Notes under the pieces: generated by a model
Told to the model about the DNA's origin: nothing
The model's database searches: none
What the model saw: the letters and a program-made list of their open reading frames with translations, nothing else
Translations under genes and position numbers: made by a program
Shown: positions 23,229-36,100 of the stretch, one piece after another
Layout of the letters: each line of letters opens with the position of its first letter
Position numbering within the stretch: position 1 is the first letter of the stretch
Assembly: GCF_000003605.2 (NCBI RefSeq)
Contig: NW_003144786.1
Location: forward strand, 1,590,562 to 1,637,060
Direction of reading: 5' to 3'
DNA length: 46,499 bases
DNA from: Saccoglossus kowalevskii
Lineage: Eukaryota; Hemichordata; Enteropneusta; Harrimaniidae

Positions 23229-24123
23229 GTTGCGTGATTTGTGATAAAATTATGGACATATTGCTGTGGTATTGGTATGGCATATCGAAACCCAATCGTT
23301 GACATTCCCTTATACTGCAAATGGGGCGGCACGTAATTTTACAAGGGGGGGGGGGTGAGATCTGCTCACCAACCCTCGCGCCGATGGCGCGTCCTTACTA
23401 GGGGTATCCGGGGGCATGCCCCCTTAAAATGTTGAAATATAGACCCTCTGAAATGTCCTACATTTTGAGAGGCGAATTTTGCTGCCACAAGGGGTTTCAG
23501 CTTGATTGTTTTTCGAGGGGGCGCCTCCCCCGTGCCACCGCCACTGTGCTGGGTGCCCGACTCGATGTGATGAAAGAAAGACTATAAGATTATAAATACT
23601 CGTGTCTGTGTTGCTGTGTTGGGGGGGGGGGCAATCTGCATTTATGAAAGTGACGTTTTATCTACTGAGCTTTTTTTACTCAAAATCATCGACGACAATT
23701 AACATGTTTCGATTTATTGTGCAAAAAACTATATGCAAGCAATTCCTACATGTCCGAGTACAAATTTGATTATCTAGCGTAAATGATATTTCAGGTTATT
23801 TTACCTTTAGCAACTAGCAAAACAATTGTTAAAAACAAGTGTTCGAATAATGATATAGTGAATGCATATTTAAGAAATATATCAATAAACTAACTCTCAT
23901 AGATAGGCTTTAACGTGGCATGGCACACCTGGTTGCTCTAACAAAAGAAGAAGACTTATTGGTAATTATAATCATTTATATCTACATTTGACAAATAACT
24001 TGTAATGATTGTTTTCCTGTTTGATATATTTGACTTTGAAGAAATCAAGCAACGACTATTATATTTCGATATTAAAATTCGAATACAATATGTTATGGTA
24101 ATGTTATACATTTCTCGTTCGTC
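23229..24123. other. Intergenic stretch between tRNA units and ALP-B 3' end
   Basis: Holds the MITE at 23318-23546 and a G homopolymer near 23620-23630. No exon, RNA gene or canonical minus-strand AATAAA close to the ALP-B stop was found. Confidence 0.5.
23318..23546. mobile_element. Inverted-repeat MITE family E, copy 1
   Basis: The ends read ggggcggcacg and, at the right, cgtgccaccgccactg, an imperfect terminal inverted repeat. Internal sequence such as gatctg(c/t)tcacca, ctcgcgcc and ttcagcttgatt is shared in order with 31359-31564. It contains G-rich runs (23344-23355). No clear target-site duplication is seen here. Confidence 0.75.
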
Positions 24124-27100
24124 TTACAGATTATATAAACCAGGAAAATACATGAATTGGAAACAAAACACAATGGCAAGGCAGAGACATACGTGGAGAC
24201 GTACATGTAGCAAGGATACACCTGTAAAAGAAGGAAAGAATACATAAACAACATCCATCACAACACGCGGATTATCTGACTCGTTTGGTAATGAAATATT
24301 ATTTGGTAAAGCTCACCGTTATTATGATCCTCTGCATATTCACCCAATCTAGCTGCATATTTGATGACATGTGCGATGTAAGTTTGTTCATGTACGCCTT
24401 GGAATAAATGTGAATATGGTCCATCGGCATGAAGGGATACATCTTCACCGCCGTGGGATTCACTGTCCGTTGGCACCAAGCTTTGCTGAATGTAATTAGG
24501 TGATTCTGTGTAAAAAAGAAGAAACATCAAACACCACTGTTACTGATACAATACCATATATTATTTTAGCAAATCATTATGCCTATGTCCAGTCATTTGC
24601 TTTCTATTTGTTACTAATAATTATAACTTGGTAGAATATGTGCTAATTATGTTTGAGGATCTTATAATGCGATGTACTTCTGTGATGCTAAGCTCGTTTT
24701 TACGTCACTATACCTGTATCTTGTAATCGTATGTCTGGTCTTGTTCCGTTGATTCTGTATGACGCTGCTACTGCTACACCACTCGGTCCATTGGCATACG
24801 TTATTGTAGTGTACGGTAACTCGTCATATGCTTCTAGAACATCACTGGTTACACCTATGAATGGATGACGTGAGGCGTTCAGTATCACGTGGTATTTCTG
24901 TTTGAGTATATAATACAATCTACTTTCTTGTTCGTAGCTAGTCGTGCAATAATCATTGAGATTGTTTTTCAAATACCAATTACCTCATATGAAAATCGAG
25001 TTCGCACTTTTCAATGGCCAAAGGTACTGATCAAAATGATAATACTAGTATTCAGTGTTGATGCAAATAATGTTGAACAAATCTTGTACAATACCAAAAC
25101 AATTTAAGCCAAGTTAATATTAAGCATATGAAATATGATGATGTGGTCGTGCGAAACCATGGAAACAAAATTGCTCATTCCTGGTAAATACCTCTATTCA
25201 TTTACTACTCACCCAAAATAGGATTTCCTCTGTATGGATATCCATTCACCGTGTTCACGTGGCCATGATCAGCTGTTACTATGACCAGTGTATCCTCAGT
25301 GCTCACCATATCAAGAGCTTTTTCTACTGCATCATCAAAGGCTACAGTATCTGTGATGGCTCCATATGCCCAGTTACCATGATGGGCGGTGTCAATTAGT
25401 CCTCCTGTAGACAACGGGGAAGTAATACAATCTGAAACGGTCTATGGTATTAAAAAATATTTACATGAAACCAAATCATGAAATACTAACCTTCTACGAA
25501 AAGAAAATAGCCTCTGTCGTTCTTCTGTAAAATGGTTATGGCTTTTTCAACCATTTCAACAATACTTGGTTCACCAGCTGTGTCGTTATGTCTCTTACAT
25601 TCAAACTTCATCTCATCATGACCGAACAGACCTGTAAAACATTATACAAAAGCATGTCATACTTATTGTGTTAAATAATATGCGGCTAATCAATCAGTTG
25701 CTCATTTACAAATCATTTCCAGATTAATCGATTAACCAAGTGCTATCACAGGTAACTCACCCAATAAATACTCAATATTGTCTGTATCTACATTATCAAA
25801 TTGTTCTTGATTCCACACGTATTGCGCATTTATTCCGTCTGGAATACTATCAACCCATTCATCTATCAAGTTACGACCATCAAGCCGTTCCCCTCTCAAT
25901 TCGGGGTCTTCTGGATCTGTTTCAGAGATGGGCATCATGGTTTTTCTGCCTCCAGCTAGAACAACCTTTTTATAGAAAGCACATGGTGCGATTTTACAAT
26001 AGTGATGACAAAACCAAATTATATAACTAGTAGAGATGTTAATGATCTAAAATGTGTCTGTAGTATTGACAGTAGCTTGTGTGATCTACCTGAAAATCCA
26101 ATGAATTCTCGAGGAACTGGGCTGCGATATCCTTGCAACCATCGACACCAACGGATTCCCAGTACCGCTCTGGCGAATGAGCATACACAGAGGCTGGTGA
26201 TGCATTGGTTATTGATTTTGTACTAATTATTCCAGCTGATTTTCCTGAAAAGAAACATTACAGATTTGTATTATATTTAATTATCATTATTATTATTATT
26301 ATTTAATTATTATTAGGGGACGGGCTGAATGCACCATGTGGTTACCTACATGCCACATTGCTTGGTTTGCTGTCACAATGTTTTTAGACGATGTTTGTTG
26401 GTGAATATAATTGTATATCTGATATAAATGATATACTACCACATACTAACCTTCCTTTACTGCTAAATCAAATACACTTTCCAACTTGGCTTTTTCAGTC
26501 ACTGAACTGCAGTTGGCTCTTTGTACAGAGGAATCTACACCAATTAGTCCCCTTTTTGTTTTAACTCCCGATAACATAGCAGTTGCTGTACCGGCCGAGT
26601 CAGGTACTTGGTAATCTGTGTTGTATGTCTATTGTGACAAAAATAGGAGCACAGGTTGCATTGGTCTGTTGTCATATTGTTGAAGAATTCCATCTATAGA
26701 ACGTGCCAGACTAAATGTATGTCCAGAAGCATCACACAGTAAACGTGTTTTAATGGTTTTATATTTGGTATATTTTTTTGTTTTTACGTTTATCATGTTT
26801 TAAGAAAACAACCCGTAATATAATTAGAATATTGACATCATTCTTTCTAACATATGATGATTAAACGTTTGATTTTGTATTGTCATTTACCTTAATTAAT
26901 GCAGCACGCGGCAAACCTTCAAACCCCAAAACATATTCTTCACCAGTTTGACCTGCCAATTGACCTTTGTATATTCTCGCAGACGTCACTGTTGGTATCC
27001 CCATACCATCTCCAAGAAATACAATCACGTTTTTAGCAATGTTGGTATTTTGTTTCAATTCAAGATATTTCTCAAGTTCGTCCTTGCCTTGCTGGATCCA

Positions 27101-28352
27101 TTCTTCTGCAGCTGGTGATGAAACGTTAGTGATGCTAGATGTAAACTCGCTATTTTACATGTTTTCATATTTTTCGTGAAATTGTCAACGGTGTTTGACT
27201 TAATTCTAATGGTAAGGTGTTCCACAGATGAGGGACTGCTCTTGAGAACACAGATATGTAATTTTGGAGTGTGCAACAAACATTTAGCTGAGGAACGGAG
27301 ACTATGAGGACCGGATTTGAGATGTATGGATTCAGATAAATAATTTAATGAAATTAATTCTATATTGAATTGGAAGCCAGTGATGACCTCCAAGGATTGG
27401 TTGATATGTCACTTTTCGTCGTACACGTGGTAGCTCTTTCTGCTGCATTCTGGGCATATTGAAGTGATTCACCATACAAAGGTACATTACCGTAGTCAAT
27501 GTATGTTAAATTAAGTGCATCGAACAAGTTGTTGACAAGTGCGTTTGTTTAGAAAATGGCGTCCGATTGTACGAAGATAGAAGGAGATTGATTTTGTAGT
27601 TGCAGATACTTTTTTAAAAGGTGAAATGCTGATCAAAGATGACCCCGATGTTGCTTGCCGTCTCCGATGGATGGTACATGAGCCTATATTGATCTCCGGT
27701 TCTTACATTTGTTAATATGTCAACATTGTAAGTCTTAAATAATGAAAAATGCCGGATATATACGAATGTTGAATATGTGATTGAACAGTTGCACCACTGT
27801 TGTGTAGCTACACTATGTACATTGTGTACTCCCATGGAGCCTCAATGACTAAAATTACAAGAGCATATTTACATAACAGTTCAACGGATGTCAATTTTAT
27901 TATTTTATCATTTATTATATTTATTATTAGGGTGTTTTACGCGAGATATCGAGATGTGTAGTGAGAACGATGCCAATGCCTAGCTTTTATACTAACTTAT
28001 ATAAACACCAACACACGGGATCTAACATCTGCAGCGTTCAGCTTTACATCAAGTACTAACCATTGATAGCATGTATGAAATCTACCAGTACTGATAAACA
28101 CATGCATGGTGTTGTTTTGAATCAATCGGTAAAGGAGCTTCCGAAAACCAAGTAGGCAATGAAGAACATCGTACTCCGCTGTTGATATCGTAACTATGTT
28201 TAGCAGTTCTTTACAAGATGATGAGATCTTAAACGTGAAATATTCATCAAACGTGAACAAAAAGACAGTTACTTACACTGACAGCAAACACCTCTCACCA
28301 TAAATCCAATTATGACGGACAACACTAGGTGGTACACAATCGACGCCGCCAT
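24124..28352 (-). CDS. Alkaline phosphatase ALP-B, complete, GPI-type hydrophobic C-terminus
   Basis: Same reaction and architecture as ALP-A, its tandem paralogue. Exons: 28277-28352, 26891-27111, 26451-26628, 26090-26244, 25761-25965, 25491-25631, 25213-25404, 24714-24854, 24317-24505, 24124-24221; 531 codons, close to human tissue-nonspecific ALP. Start ATG at 28350-28352, signal peptide 1-25. Key residues: Asp60 (GDGMG), Ser110 (PDSAGTATA), metal-site Asp and His (IDTAHH, TADHGH), HGGED. The His153-equivalent is again Asn172. The motif usually written LGGGRKYM is LAGGRKTM. The last exon follows a strong tccttcttttacag acceptor in the right phase and encodes about 30 residues ending in a hydrophobic stretch without charged tail, as in GPI-anchor signals. 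All internal exons except the last match ALP-A in length. Confidence 0.93.
27130..27705 (-). mobile_element. Degraded LINE reverse transcriptase C-terminal fragment in ALP-B intron 1
   Basis: Minus-strand frames give, in order and with frameshifts, [46 protein letters not shown] and [12 protein letters not shown]. These are the conserved landmarks of the region after the RT catalytic core in CR1/L2-like elements. Several stops and frame changes show it is dead. It is not part of the phosphatase transcript product. Confidence 0.8.
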
Positions 28353-28560
28353 CGTTTTCCTAATTCTATCGCAATCACCGTACAAAATCAGCGTATCTTC
28401 TTATCGGGTGATGGTTGCAAACATTGTTGGTGATGTTTAGGTCATGGCAGCCAGGTGACCCAAGCAGAGCGTGCTGTTGGGGACATGCCATCCACGTGAT
28501 AACAATTCAGTTGTGTTGTTAAGTTCACGTTAGTCATATGTGACGTCAATCTGAGTGTGA
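28353..28560 (-). promoter_or_regulatory. ALP-B upstream region with GATA and CRE-like sites
   Basis: Read on the minus strand, GATAAG lies at 28400-28405 and a second AGATA about 5 bases closer to the gene (48-60 bases upstream of the ATG). A perfect palindromic CRE, tgacgtca, is at 28541-28548. GATA factors control many gut genes in animals, but short motifs arise by chance and no TSS is known. Weak evidence. Confidence 0.3.
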
Positions 28561-30582
28561 GGTTCCAGCGAACGTGGTTAGTGTGGTGTGGGTGAATGTA
28601 GTACTGATGTTACAAAGTGTGATAGTCGATAATTAACATAAAGTGTAACTGATCAAGAATAATAAAGGATATTTAACAGCATAGCAATGCCGAAATGACG
28701 GAATTTTAGCATACCACAGTTTATTTTGACCATGCAGTCAGAGGGGTGTGAGGACATTTGGGATTAAAAAATATTCTGTCTGAAACCTCATTACAAACCT
28801 GCATGCACTCTAATTGCAGGGGAGCAATTCAATTGTATTAGCATCCGATCTCGTAATTCTATACTAGTTAATGCATTTGGTGTGCCGTTGTTTCGAAACC
28901 CAGGGACCAGTTGTCCAAATGTGCAAATTCAAAAGTTGTCACAAATGCAGTAGTCTGAGATTCTGAGTTACATGCATTCAAAATAGGATAAACCACAGTT
29001 CCTCTATCCCATAGGGACTGTGGATAAACTAAGAAAAACTGCGCACATTAAAAAATTAACACGTATTGACAAACAATACAGCATACCGTGTCAATAAGCA
29101 TATTGTTCAAAAATACTTTGATACTGGCCCAAATTGGAGAAACATTGCATGCATGTTTCTTGCAATACTGACACGTAAATACACATATCAAGGGTTAATC
29201 AATTGACGAATAATACTGTTCTACATTATTCAGTGTTTACAAACAAACTGTATTTCAAGTGCATCTGATAAGATAAATATACAATTGAATATTCACTCTA
29301 TCCTGGCCGCCCCAAATACAACACTATAAAAGATACACCAGTTCCTTTTTAAACATAATTTGCGTGAACGTTTTGTTTTATAGGACCACACATTGTAGTG
29401 TTATACTTAAAAGTTTCGGCTACAAATTCATCTATGTTCAGTAACTATATAGTTTTGTGATTAAGTAAACAATTGATATAGTTGATAGTTTGAACGTCGG
29501 GAATGATCTTGAACATGGTATCACATACATCAGACCCATATATGGCATGATGAAAAAGAGTCATTGTATTAATCTGGATTAAGATGACTTTGCAATGACA
29601 CCCGCGCTTACACCTTAAAGTGAAATAAAAATACAAATCTGTCTATTCAACATAGGTATTTCAGTAACAACTTTGTAAATTCAAAATGCAAATTTCCGAC
29701 GTCTTGAGGCTTAGATTCTCTCTTCTTATTTACGTTAGCTGTTATGAGATGATATTATTTAATATATTATTAGGGTATCATAAAAGGGAAAGAGAGTTAA
29801 AATTGATTTATGATTCAAAAATTCTCTTAAACAAACAGTGTTTATATGCACTACCGTATTCGCTTAGCTTTCAGGTAATACATAGGTTGTTGTAGTAGTA
29901 TGCTTAGTAACTTTAAGGGAATGTCTGAGTCATAGCCTCGTTTTTCCCTTATTGCAAACTTAAGTCTGGCTGACCACATCAATGATTTCTATTATCACCT
30001 TGCAATTGATTGACGTAGCAATTAAATAATCAACACAAACTATGCATTGGTTTAAAGATGGTTTTATTTTCTATACTTGAGTTAGGCTGTTTTAGCACAA
30101 AACTGCAACAACTAGAATTATTTACTACGGGGGGGGGGGAGTTTTTTTTTCGACAGCTTGTATTGGTTTAGTAAATAATAACAATTGTTACCATTGTCGT
30201 GTTGTCCGCGTTGTCCCATTATCTTACGTACACACCACCAATACGTAAATATGGCGGCCATTGGATATTGCGAACAATGACACTGACTAGTTGATAGATA
30301 ATATTTCGGTTGACCATATATTTCTTTCTCGAGCAATAATAGTTAACAATTTTTTTTTATTGTATTTTGATCGTTGTGTAAATTTTAGTCTTTCATGTGG
30401 ATGGAAATTGATTGATAAATATGAAATATATAGCGTGAAAAGATCCGTTTTCGTTTCCGTTTCCGTTGTGCCAATGAAGACAAGTAAATACCAAGCCATG
30501 TTACATTTTCGTTGGTTCATGATAATAGTACGCCTGTATTACAATGGGATTAAAGAATACATCCTACGAACTTTCTTTTTGA

Positions 30583-30740
30583 CTGCTGATCTGCACTGGC
30601 TCGGAAGATGAATTCTGATTGGCTAAAAAAACAAAAAACTTGTGGCGTTGAATGCACGTTCATTCTCAGTAATGTTATGCAAATTAGAAATTCAAACTAG
30701 CTAATCATTTACAACCTTCCGAGCCAGTGCAGATTAGCCC
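30583..30740. mobile_element. hAT-like MITE with 8-bp target-site duplication
   Basis: The inverted ends share atctgcactggctcggaag (left, ending 30607) with its exact reverse complement at 30716-30734. Flanking direct repeats ctttttga occur at 30575-30582 and 30741-30748. An 8-bp duplication is the hAT hallmark. The element is about 158 bp and has no ORF. Confidence 0.82.
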
Positions 30741-31358
30741 CTTTTTGAACTTGTGTTTCGACCAATAATTAACTGCCACCTGGGAACGATAATTTATGCT
30801 ATAGATATACTACACTGTATGGTTCTGAAGTTGCACATTCAAACAATATCGTGTTTGACCAGGGTCACAGTTAGTTCACAGGGTGCATCAACATTCTGTC
30901 GTCTGTGATTCTAACCTCAAAATATTGTACTGTGGGCATTTCTTGGTTATAGTTGCACAAACTTGCATTTGTCATTTCTGAAAATTTGTTACTAGATTTT
31001 TGTGTGGAATATATTCTAGTTGGCTGCCCTAAATATTTATTTGCCAGAGATGCGAGTCATTTGGGTAAATATGTGTTCGTGACGGTCAATGCTGATATCA
31101 GATCTACAAGGTAACTATGTTGAAGTTCAAACATTGTAATATGTCACTTTGTTCTTTGCGTGTTAGACATGCCATTATCGTTTAGTCTTGAATGTGTCTT
31201 GAATATGCGCCAAATTCCGGAACAGAGGTTATCAAATTCGTGATCCTACACTGTCAGTGTTTTACACCCACTTAGTAGTCTGTGTGTGTTCAATACAATT
31301 TTATCAGTGCTTGTATACAATAATATACAGTTATTGGCCTTGCCTGAGAATCGTCATC

Positions 31359-31564
31359 CAGAGGCGGCGGCACGAAAATTTACCCTGGAAGGGCAAGATC
31401 TGTTCACCAACCTCGCGCCATATGCTCCCCCTCAAATATTTTGAAATCTAGACTCTCTAAAACGCTATTTCCTGCTATTTCAGCTTGATTTTAAAGGGGC
31501 AACGCCCCAAACTTTTTTTTGATAAGGCGACCGCTACCTCTGCCCCTCTGTGCCACCGCCACTG
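31359..31564. mobile_element. Inverted-repeat MITE family E, copy 2, with 5-bp target-site duplication
   Basis: The left end is cagaggcggcggcacg; the right end reverse-complemented reads cagtggcggtggcac. It is flanked by tcatc at 31354-31358 and 31565-31569. The interior matches 23318-23546 in order. Non-autonomous; superfamily not assigned. Confidence 0.82.
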
Positions 31565-32339
31565 TCATCAAGTGGATGCTAATATAAGAAGCCGGAGTCG
31601 AGGCCACTAACAGACACATAGGGACTATAATTCTTGATAATAACTGTTTTATTGTTCCGTAAACGAACAATGGGACATAGGCCAGGTACAATTGTCAAGT
31701 CAAAACACAAACTTCGCATTTTAAAATTATTATACCTCATGACCACGACATCCAATCAGATTCGCGTATTGCAGGTAGACATATTCGTGTATCGACCTGC
31801 TGCCATGTCCGTATGTCTATCTCCATCCGGGTTCCTTATTCCTGAATTCACCTGACAGATTTACGCCAATAACTTGTTAAGGAAACACGATACGCGGCAA
31901 TATTCATGAACTGCTTCGTTTGCTAGGTTTGCGTTCACTTATTGGAGTGTAGCGATTTTGCGTGACATTTAGTCGCGCTGAACTGTGTCATTCAAAAAAT
32001 TTTAGACAGTTTTGATAAATGTCTTGACGAATTGTCATCCAAAAAATAAAAAAAAAAGTATTATTTTGGAGAATTTAAAAATTAATCAATGAGAATACCC
32101 ATACCACTGCTGAATACACTGATCGCCTAAAAACAGCCATAGCTTGGTCCAGTCAGATAACACCTACACTAGAGTGGATGAATATTCAAATACTCTGGGT
32201 CGCAGGGGAAAAAAAACGTTATCAAAATCAAGGATACGCACATTCTAAAACATTGGCTAGGAAATTGTGTAATTGCATTAGTTTGTAGTTTGAAAAAAAA
32301 TGACCAAATTACTCAAAGCCGCTACAAAGCAATACAACA

Positions 32340-32580
32340 TGAGCAAAACTTTAAAATTAATTAACGAGGTTCTAAATAAAAGCACACATTTACTCATCTT
32401 CAAGTAAATTAAAAGGTGGTGATAAATCTGATGATTACTAATCAAATAAATTTGAAATTGCAGAAATGTTGAATAACTTTTTCACAAACATTGGCCCTGA
32501 TCTTGCGTCTAAAATTTTATCGTCCAATTTTAGCAAATTTTTAAATGGCACAGATCCGTCAATTCATTATAAAGGGTATA
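32340..32580 (+). mobile_element. LINE fragment (region just before reverse transcriptase)
   Basis: From about 32454 the frame reads EIAEMLNNFFTNIGPDLASK, a standard landmark between endonuclease and RT in Jockey/CR1-type elements. Upstream 'acgaggttctaaataaaagc' fits the preceding NEVLNKS motif. The frame is then lost. It is a short dead fragment. Confidence 0.8.
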
Positions 32581-33115
32581 ACCCAAAATACAAAACGCAC
32601 GACTACACGTGTCATAATTTGGTCTAAGACCGGATATCGCTAACGATTTCTAAAAAATTACTAAAATGTCGGACACCTCGAAAACTCTTTGGAAATATTG
32701 CCATAGTTAATGACGATGACTGTGCAGAATAAAATACGTGTTTACTTGGCCTAGTTGGATTTGTGATGCCGACTGAGTGTACGTATTCAGTTGACACTAT
32801 ATAGACATATGGAGATTGAGTCTATCAACATGTTAGACAATACCTGTATGGGAACTTTCTAGCTACACTCTAATATGTCATTGTTAAATTATTTCTTTTA
32901 TAAGTACTCCAACACATTGCTTGAATTTCCAAAATCTCAAGATAAAGTGCCATATTGTATTATCTAGTGATTTACTAACAATGGCATTAGTTACGTGTAT
33001 GTATTACACACTGTACAAGATATATATATTATCTATATATATGTTACTATGTAGTGTATATTCATTCTATGTTTGGATTAATATATCTCATCCCCCTAGC
33101 TGGATAATAATAAAT

Positions 33116-36100
33116 TTATACCGTACAAACAGCGCACGTCAACTCGTAACCATTAACATACGGGCCACATGGAAGACTACCAGCATCGCATCGTCCTTCT
33201 ACGGGGTATAACAAGGCTCCGTTGAGACTGTGGTGTGTTCCTGTACGGCCGTCGGCTTGGTGATCAACACATATGTATTCAGTACGTTTATGCCCGTGGT
33301 GCTCTGACATCAAATACCCATAATATTCTCTGGTCCATTCGGTTGAAGGACACTGATTACGAGCAGGGATCATCAAGACGGTACCACGAGAACGGACTCT
33401 ACATACAGCACACACTGGATCATGGTCTGCCACTTGTGCCAACGGAGGGAATCCTTGCGTCTCGTACTCAGCTCCATATATCAGTCCCTTGCTCTGTGTT
33501 CCACTCACTGGAGAATCATATATAGGGTTTAATGGAAGACATTGATAATTGCTCCCACTACCAGTATGCTCAAACCAACTATTTCCAATTATACCTAACC
33601 AGTGATAAGAGAAACATGATTAATAATATTGTGTTAAAGCTGCCATAAGGATGGCTTTTATTTTTGTGTTATTTGTGTGTTATTTAATTAAGTTTGTACA
33701 TTGTATGTTGTTGAGCCATGAACTAAAAAGATGTTCTTTTCTTGCAGTGCACGGGTAAGTGTTCTCGTACGTTCACTTAGTGTTTCATTTGGTAGTACAA
33801 TAAAAATCCTTGCACATGCGTAGCAAGTAGCGTTTGTTAAATTCATCAGACAATTGTTGCTATATGTTTAGCGAAAGCTACAATTAATCACAATCGAATC
33901 AAAAATAACATGCAGTATTAAACAACAATAGTAAAATAAGTATGTTTTCATCCATATTGAATCACTATTGAATACGACAAATGCGTTGGTCTAGTTCGCG
34001 GAGAAAAACTGTTGATACATTGAGTAAAGGTACCACCCGTGGGCACGTGACCAATTGTTCTGATCGTTGGCTTATTTCTGTATACATTTTGCTCTTACGC
34101 TTACTCTAAACCGACATATACTCGTATGCAGAGTGTAATTTCTACAATTGTATTCATATGCTAAGTGTAATTGTTGTACATAAATTATAAAACAGTAGTG
34201 TCTTAGCTACATAACTAATATATTTTGTAAACGGCTATTGTAAATCAGACTTTAGCTTTCGTCAAGGTGCAACGTCCGGGGAAACAATGTTCTTCCTCAA
34301 CTATTGAAAAAGTTGAAATTACCAAAGCAAGTGGAGCGCGTGTGACGTTTCCTGGTAGTTAGTTTGTTTTTCTTCTCAGTTTTAAAAAGTTCTCTATGTA
34401 TTTTACTATTTGTATTATTGTTTTCTCATCTTTATTATTTAAAAAAATATTGGCTAAATGTGGAGGTGATCAAGTTTTTTCTTTCCCCTGCGTAAAGATC
34501 CTGTGCTAGCATATACTATGTGTTATTACATCGTACACGTGTCCCATAACATTTTTGTATAGCAGGATAATAAGCCAATAACATAGCACTGAAACAGTTG
34601 TATAAGCCATAGTTGGCTTTCATGTGATGAAAAACTGCAATGTGCAGTGGCGGTCACTGTCATCTCATCGGTCCTTTTGCTCTTATTGCGTTTTGTGTTT
34701 ATCCTCAAATGACACATCGATGTGAAAAACTCGTCGGCGGAGAAATGTGATATTCAATCATACAATGCGCATTCATTCATTATTTAAATTAAGCAATAAT
34801 ATCGCAATTAAACATTTTAGACAACTATTTAGATATTAAAGACATGTCAAGTGTCACGTGGCCTTATATTCAGCAACTTATACCCAATTAGCGGAATTAG
34901 TCCCAGTTTGTTACAAGTCGGTGGTAATATAATAGCGCCCCCTTTGACGTATATAACAATTCTCACACTCGTGTTGAAATACCAAATGAGTGGAAATCGA
35001 CGAAAATAATGTTTAAATCTGGAATTAAAACTGATGCAATCAATTATCGTCTAATTCATATCATACCGTTAGTTGCTGGAGACGAAATTCACAACTGCAT
35101 TACCAGATCTTCATTTCAGCCCCATTCCATTAAAACTAGATGCAGTCAAAGTTGTAGCTACACCCGGCACACTAACGGAATTCAACACCATCAATTATGA
35201 AGACTATTGCCACTTCATTTAAAATCAGTATAACAAATATATGTGTAGTCTCCCATCCAGTCTTATTAAATTATATATTAGGTGTACATGTTTTACAAGT
35301 ACTATCTTTTGTGTATGTTTTCTGAAAAGTGTTGTAATGTATTTGTTGTTGTTGTTTTCTCTCGAACACTTTGTAAATAATTACTAGTTACTTATGGGTC
35401 TAACGAGAATAAAATGAGCTGAGCTTTCAGCCAATAGTACGCATAACAGCGACTAACCTTCATAGACAAGCTCGGAGGAATCAGAACAAGTGTTCTTGCC
35501 CCACCTCACATACACTACTCCAGTGGTTCTGTTGGCCCATCGTTCGTTTGCTATTGTCACGCTATCACTTTCCTCCACAGAAGGTCTCAGCCCACCGGCG
35601 TCACCAGATTCTCCCTTTGGACCAGTGGGACCAACTGAAATAAAAACAAATAAATAAAATGCCATACAATACGTTTCCTCCAGTTCTCGAATAAAAATTA
35701 TTCATACGAAAACAAAAATGGTTCACCTGGTCCCGCCTTTCCTGGTTGTCCCTCAGCTCCGGGCTGCCCTGGCTCACCTGGTGGACCCGGGAGCCCATCT
35801 CCACCTATATCACCACGTGGGCCTGGGAGCCCATCGCGCCCTGCTGGTCCCTGGACGCCCATTAGGCCAGGAATTCCTGGCATCCCAGCTGGCCCTGGTA
35901 TAGCGATATAATTTACAGAACATGCACCTGAAAACATCAAATTTCCATGAAAGTCATTATGTGAAAAATGAAAAATAAAAGTGCCACAGTCGTCGCAACA
36001 AATTTTAGGACAATCCGTGTCACAAGTGTACTAGCCTACGTCATCAAATGCGTTGATGGAATCTATTAAGTACTTTGTTTAAACAATACATTCACTTGGC

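Larger units (their letters stand above)
28561..33115. other. Intergenic region between ALP-B and the collagen-like gene
   Basis: 4.5 kb without a supported gene. It contains a G9/T9 run near 30129-30149, a hAT-like MITE at 30583-30740, MITE family E copy 2 at 31359-31564, and a LINE fragment at 32340-32580. The longest open frames have no domain or splice context and look random. Confidence 0.6.

Noticed and set aside
30291-30611. 106-codon plus-strand open frame
   Set aside because: AT-rich, hydrophobic by composition, ends inside the hAT-like MITE, no domain.
34261-34375. Possible plus-strand exon between an AG and a GTAG
   Set aside because: Thirty-odd codons with no homologue I recognise and no partner exons on that strand; it lies inside an intron of the opposite-strand collagen gene.
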